A stretch of DNA of 64,000 nucleotides. Origin: Actinomadura madurae (GTDB taxonomy: Bacteria > Actinomycetota > Actinomycetes > Streptosporangiales > Streptosporangiaceae). Position numbers and translations under genes: made by a program. The stretch covers positions 496,001 to 560,000 of the forward strand of contig NZ_FOVH01000002.1 in assembly GCF_900115095.1 (NCBI RefSeq), read 5' to 3'. Below, piece by piece: positions 61,557 through 64,000 of the stretch. The first letter of the stretch is position 1. Every line of letters begins with the position of its first letter. The notes beneath the pieces were generated by a model. It saw only the letters and a program-made list of their open reading frames with translations, was not told the origin of the DNA and did no database searches.

Positions 61557-63638
61557 GTGATTCGGGACGTGACGGGCCTGGTGGGGATGCTGTTCCGGCG
61601 CGACCGGCTGACGGGCCAGGTCGCGGTCGGGCTCGTCGGCGTGCTCGTCATCGCCGCCGGCGTCTACGGGGTCGGCGTCGCGAGCGCCAGGTACCGGATC
61701 GCCGACGTCGGCGCCTGGCTGACCGCGCGCGGCAAGGGCCTCGCCGTGCACGTCAACGGCCCGGCCGGCAAGGTGGACGGCCGGGCGGCCGTGGTCCCGC
61801 AGATGCGCGGCCACAACATCAAGATCGTCCAGGACGGCTCCACGGTGCTGATCGTCGACCTGGACACCGGTGTGGTCAGCCGGCTCGACCCGGCGCAGCT
61901 GAACATCGGCACGAGCCGCCCGCTCGGCGCGGGCCTCCAGGTCCTCGCGGGCGCGGGGAAGGCGTACACGGTCGACTCCGTCAAGGGCGTCGTCCAGCAG
62001 ATCGACCCGGTGTCCCTGGCCCCGGTCGGCGCGTCCGCCACGCTGCCGCCGGTCCTCGGGCAGGCGGGCATCGACGCGCGGGGCACCCTGTGGGTGCCGG
62101 TGTCGAAGGACGGGCAGGTCGCGCCGTTCGCGGACGGCCGCCTCGGGCCGCCCGTCCGGGTCGGCGGGCCCGGCGACGCCCTGGCGCTCACCATCGCGGC
62201 CGGGGAGCCGGTCGTCACGAACGCCACCGCCGCCACCGCCACCGTCGTCAAGTCGTCCGGGGGACGGCTCACGCTGAGCCTGCCGACGACCGTCCGGCAG
62301 GCGGGACGCGGCGGCGTGCTCGCCCCGCCCGCCACCGAGGGCCGGACCGTCCCGCTGCTGGTGCCCGGAACCGGGTCGCTCATCACCGTCGACACCGGCA
62401 CCGGGCGCTACTCCAGCGCCCGCCTCGCCGTGCCGCGGCACCGCTACCGGGCGCCGCAGATGCTCGGCCCGAAGGTCTACATCCCGGACGAGACGGCCGG
62501 CGCCCTGCTCGTGTACGACGCCGCGGCCAACCGGTTCGAGGAGCCGGTCCGGGTCACCGGGCGGCCCGCCACGCTGGACGTCTTCGTCCGGGACGGGATG
62601 CTGTGGGCGCACGACCCGTCCGGCCCGCGCGCCGTCGTGGTCGACGAGCGGGGCGGCCGCAAGAACGTCGACAAGTACAAGGACCGGGTGGCGGGCGGGC
62701 CGAACCGGCGCGCGATCCCCCTCCCCGGCGGGGGAGACGCCCCGCCGCCGGACGCCGGCCGTCCGCCGCGGACGCCCGCCCCGCCGCGTCCCGGGCAGCC
62801 GCCGGCGCCGCCGGGCAACGTGGCCGTCACGCCGGGGGCGGGCACGATGCGGATCGACTTCCAGCCCTCCCAGGGCGAGGGGATCATCGGGTACGTGCTC
62901 AAGGACGTCCCGTCCGGGCTGGCGGCGAGCCCGGCGGCGATCCCCCAGGGCGCCGGCCCGCTCACCTTCACGGTCAGGGGCGGCGACTGCGGGCGCGAGT
63001 ACCGGTTCCGCGTCGCCGTCCGCTACCGGGACTCCCGGGGCCGGACGCGGGAGCGGGTCTCGGCGGCGAGCGACCCCGTCCGGCCGTGCGTGACACCGGG
63101 CGCGCCGACCGGCCTCGGCGCGCGGGCCACCGCGTCCGGGGCCAGGGTCTCGTGGACCGCCCCGGCCGGCGCCTCCGCCTACCGGCTCAGCTGGGACGGT
63201 CCAGTGAGCGGCAGCCGGACGGTCTCCGCGACGTCCGCGACGCTCGGCGACGTCTCGACCAACGGGTCCTACACCTTCACGGTCGCGGCCGTGAACGGCG
63301 CCGGCACCGGGACGACGGCGTCCGCGAAGGCGACGCTGACCGGCCCGACCAACCGGTACCCGGTGGAACGCAACGGCCAGTCCAACGCCTACATCAGGTC
63401 CACGCCGGACGCGAACAACGGCTCCACCGTCGCCACCATGAACGACAACAACGGTGAGATGGTGACCGTGCACTGCCAGGTGAAAGGCGCCTACTACAAC
63501 AGGAACGCCGACCTCGCCGGCGACATGTACGTCCGGCTCACCTGGCAGGGAAAGACCGGTTACCTGATCGGTTACCTTGTCGACACGCCGGGGGAGTGGA
63601 CGAGCTTCGCCGGGCCGCCGGTGTGGAAGTGCGGTTAG
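61557..63638 (+). CDS. Membrane-anchored propeller/FN3/SH3-like protein, copy 2
   Basis: A product of 693 residues, a paralogue of the protein at 53161. The N-terminus is nearly the same (FRRDRLTGQVAVGLVGVL, GAWLTARGKGLAVHVNGPAG, VVPQMRGHNIKIVQDGSTVL), with one membrane segment at about 20-42. Propeller-like repeats, a Pro-rich linker, two FN3-like domains (PGAPTGLGARATASGARVSW) and a Cys-containing C-terminal domain (GEMVTVHCQVKGAYY ... PPVWKCG) follow. GTG 61557 is used; GTG 61569 is possible. Unlike copy 1 it has no MoxR partner directly downstream. Confidence 0.83.
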   Translation: MIRDVTGLVGMLFRRDRLTGQVAVGLVGVLVIAAGVYGVGVASARYRIADVGAWLTARGKGLAVHVNGPAGKVDGRAAVVPQMRGHNIKIVQDGSTVLIVDLDTGVVSRLDPAQLNIGTSRPLGAGLQVLAGAGKAYTVDSVKGVVQQIDPVSLAPVGASATLPPVLGQAGIDARGTLWVPVSKDGQVAPFADGRLGPPVRVGGPGDALALTIAAGEPVVTNATAATATVVKSSGGRLTLSLPTTVRQAGRGGVLAPPATEGRTVPLLVPGTGSLITVDTGTGRYSSARLAVPRHRYRAPQMLGPKVYIPDETAGALLVYDAAANRFEEPVRVTGRPATLDVFVRDGMLWAHDPSGPRAVVVDERGGRKNVDKYKDRVAGGPNRRAIPLPGGGDAPPPDAGRPPRTPAPPRPGQPPAPPGNVAVTPGAGTMRIDFQPSQGEGIIGYVLKDVPSGLAASPAAIPQGAGPLTFTVRGGDCGREYRFRVAVRYRDSRGRTRERVSAASDPVRPCVTPGAPTGLGARATASGARVSWTAPAGASAYRLSWDGPVSGSRTVSATSATLGDVSTNGSYTFTVAAVNGAGTGTTASAKATLTGPTNRYPVERNGQSNAYIRSTPDANNGSTVATMNDNNGEMVTVHCQVKGAYYNRNADLAGDMYVRLTWQGKTGYLIGYLVDTPGEWTSFAGPPVWKCG

Positions 63639-64000
63639 CTCTTCGTCTTCGTCTTCGTCTTCGCCGGGCGGATGCAGGCCGGCTCCGACCATGACACGTC
63701 GGGCGCCTGGCCCTGGTTGAGGCGCAGCACCGCGCCGACCTTGAAGCAGTAGGCGACCCTGGGCCGCAGGCCCGGGATGGTCGCCGACCGCGAGCCGGCC
63801 TGGACGGACACGATCGGCTTCGACCCGGCCGGCTGCTGCTGGACGAGCAGCGGCAGCTCCCGCGCGGCGGGCGGCAGCGTCCACAGGAGCGCCGCCGTCC
63901 GCCCGACCGGCCGGGCGACCACCTTGCGCGGGCGGGTCGCCGCGAGCTGCGCGGGCGTGATCGGCTGCGGCGCGCCCGTGACCTGCCCCTGCGGGGCGGC
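63635..64000 (-). CDS. C-terminal part of an FN3-like protein (window edge)
   Basis: The frame is open to the right edge, giving 121 residues. The readable part is one fibronectin-like domain (ALLWTLPPAARELPLLVQQQ, TIPGLRPRVAYCFKVGAV, APDVSWSEPACIRP) after a Pro/Gln-rich linker, ending in a basic KTKTKTKS tail. A Ser/Thr kinase or other receptor with an exported C-terminal FN3 domain would fit this locus, but the N-terminus is not visible. Its stop overlaps the stop of the convergent FN3 copy 2 gene. Confidence 0.65.
   Translation of the reverse strand, partial: AAPQGQVTGAPQPITPAQLAATRPRKVVARPVGRTAALLWTLPPAARELPLLVQQQPAGSKPIVSVQAGSRSATIPGLRPRVAYCFKVGAVLRLNQGQAPDVSWSEPACIRPAKTKTKTKS
63640..63663. 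repeat. Hexanucleotide microsatellite (4 copies of TCTTCG)
   Basis: Four perfect tandem copies of TCTTCG at the end of the minus-strand FN3-like gene encode its Lys-Thr repeat tail. Such tracts can gain or lose units by slippage; each change would keep the frame and alter tail length by two residues. Confidence 0.7.

Overview
The window is very GC-rich, gene-dense DNA with GTG/TTG starts, 4-bp stop/start overlaps, several apparently leaderless transcripts, a Tat-exported amidase, an ABC sugar importer with no ATPase gene, MoxR/DUF58 modules and large fibronectin-type proteins. This points to a filamentous actinobacterium. Something near Actinomadura/Thermomonosporaceae would fit, but that placement is inferred from gene style, not from a marker gene. 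No tRNA, rRNA, CRISPR array, insertion sequence or phage module was seen, and no gene-free stretch exceeds 300 bases.

Layout. (1) 1-4709: end of a PQQ operon (pqqB'-pqqC-pqqD-pqqE) meeting a TetR regulator and a fused 3-dehydroshikimate dehydratase (quiC type), suggesting quinate/shikimate catabolism that uses a PQQ enzyme. (2) 4709-10963: a minus-strand block with a histidine kinase and OmpR-type regulator, a PDZ-less HtrA-like protease, and a first MoxR-DUF58-VWA module led by a small exported peptide. (3) 11074-20788: a sugar or sugar-acid locus with an ABC importer, a Gfo/Idh/MocA enzyme, a LacI regulator with several CAA..TTG operators, an NAD-dependent epimerase/dehydrogenase, an enolase-superfamily dehydratase and a Gfo/Idh-PmoA fusion. 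(4) 20802-27114: mixed housekeeping and secreted genes (amidase, GroES-like protein, GalE-like epimerase, trypsin-like protease, NIPA/EamA transporter, SDR, flavin monooxygenase). (5) 27232-33683: three tandem DUF4132 proteins followed by a small protein that ends in Gly-Gly and has a ubiquitin-like tail. (6) 33719-44524: regulators, aldo/keto reductase, lipid-kinase-like protein, an esterase without its serine, an amidohydrolase, a GH5 cellulase under a CebR-type box with a coupled leader peptide, a zinc efflux pair, and a divergent lipoprotein/kinase pair. (7) 44532-52061: a five-gene operon SWIM, DUF5691, MoxR, DUF5682, VWA. (8) 52133-64000: an M50-like protease, then propeller/FN3 protein, MoxR, DUF58 and an inactive-looking transglutaminase, a permuted NlpC/P60-like hydrolase, a small membrane protein with a threonine-dehydratase-like enzyme, a second propeller/FN3 paralogue, and the end of another FN3-type protein.

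The best leads for something undescribed are the DUF4132 trio with its Gly-Gly protein (27232-33683) and the SWIM/DUF5691/MoxR/DUF5682/VWA operon. Three separate MoxR modules occur in 64 kb. Several enzyme-like proteins (transglutaminase, esterase, trypsin) lack expected catalytic residues and may serve as scaffolds or sensors.
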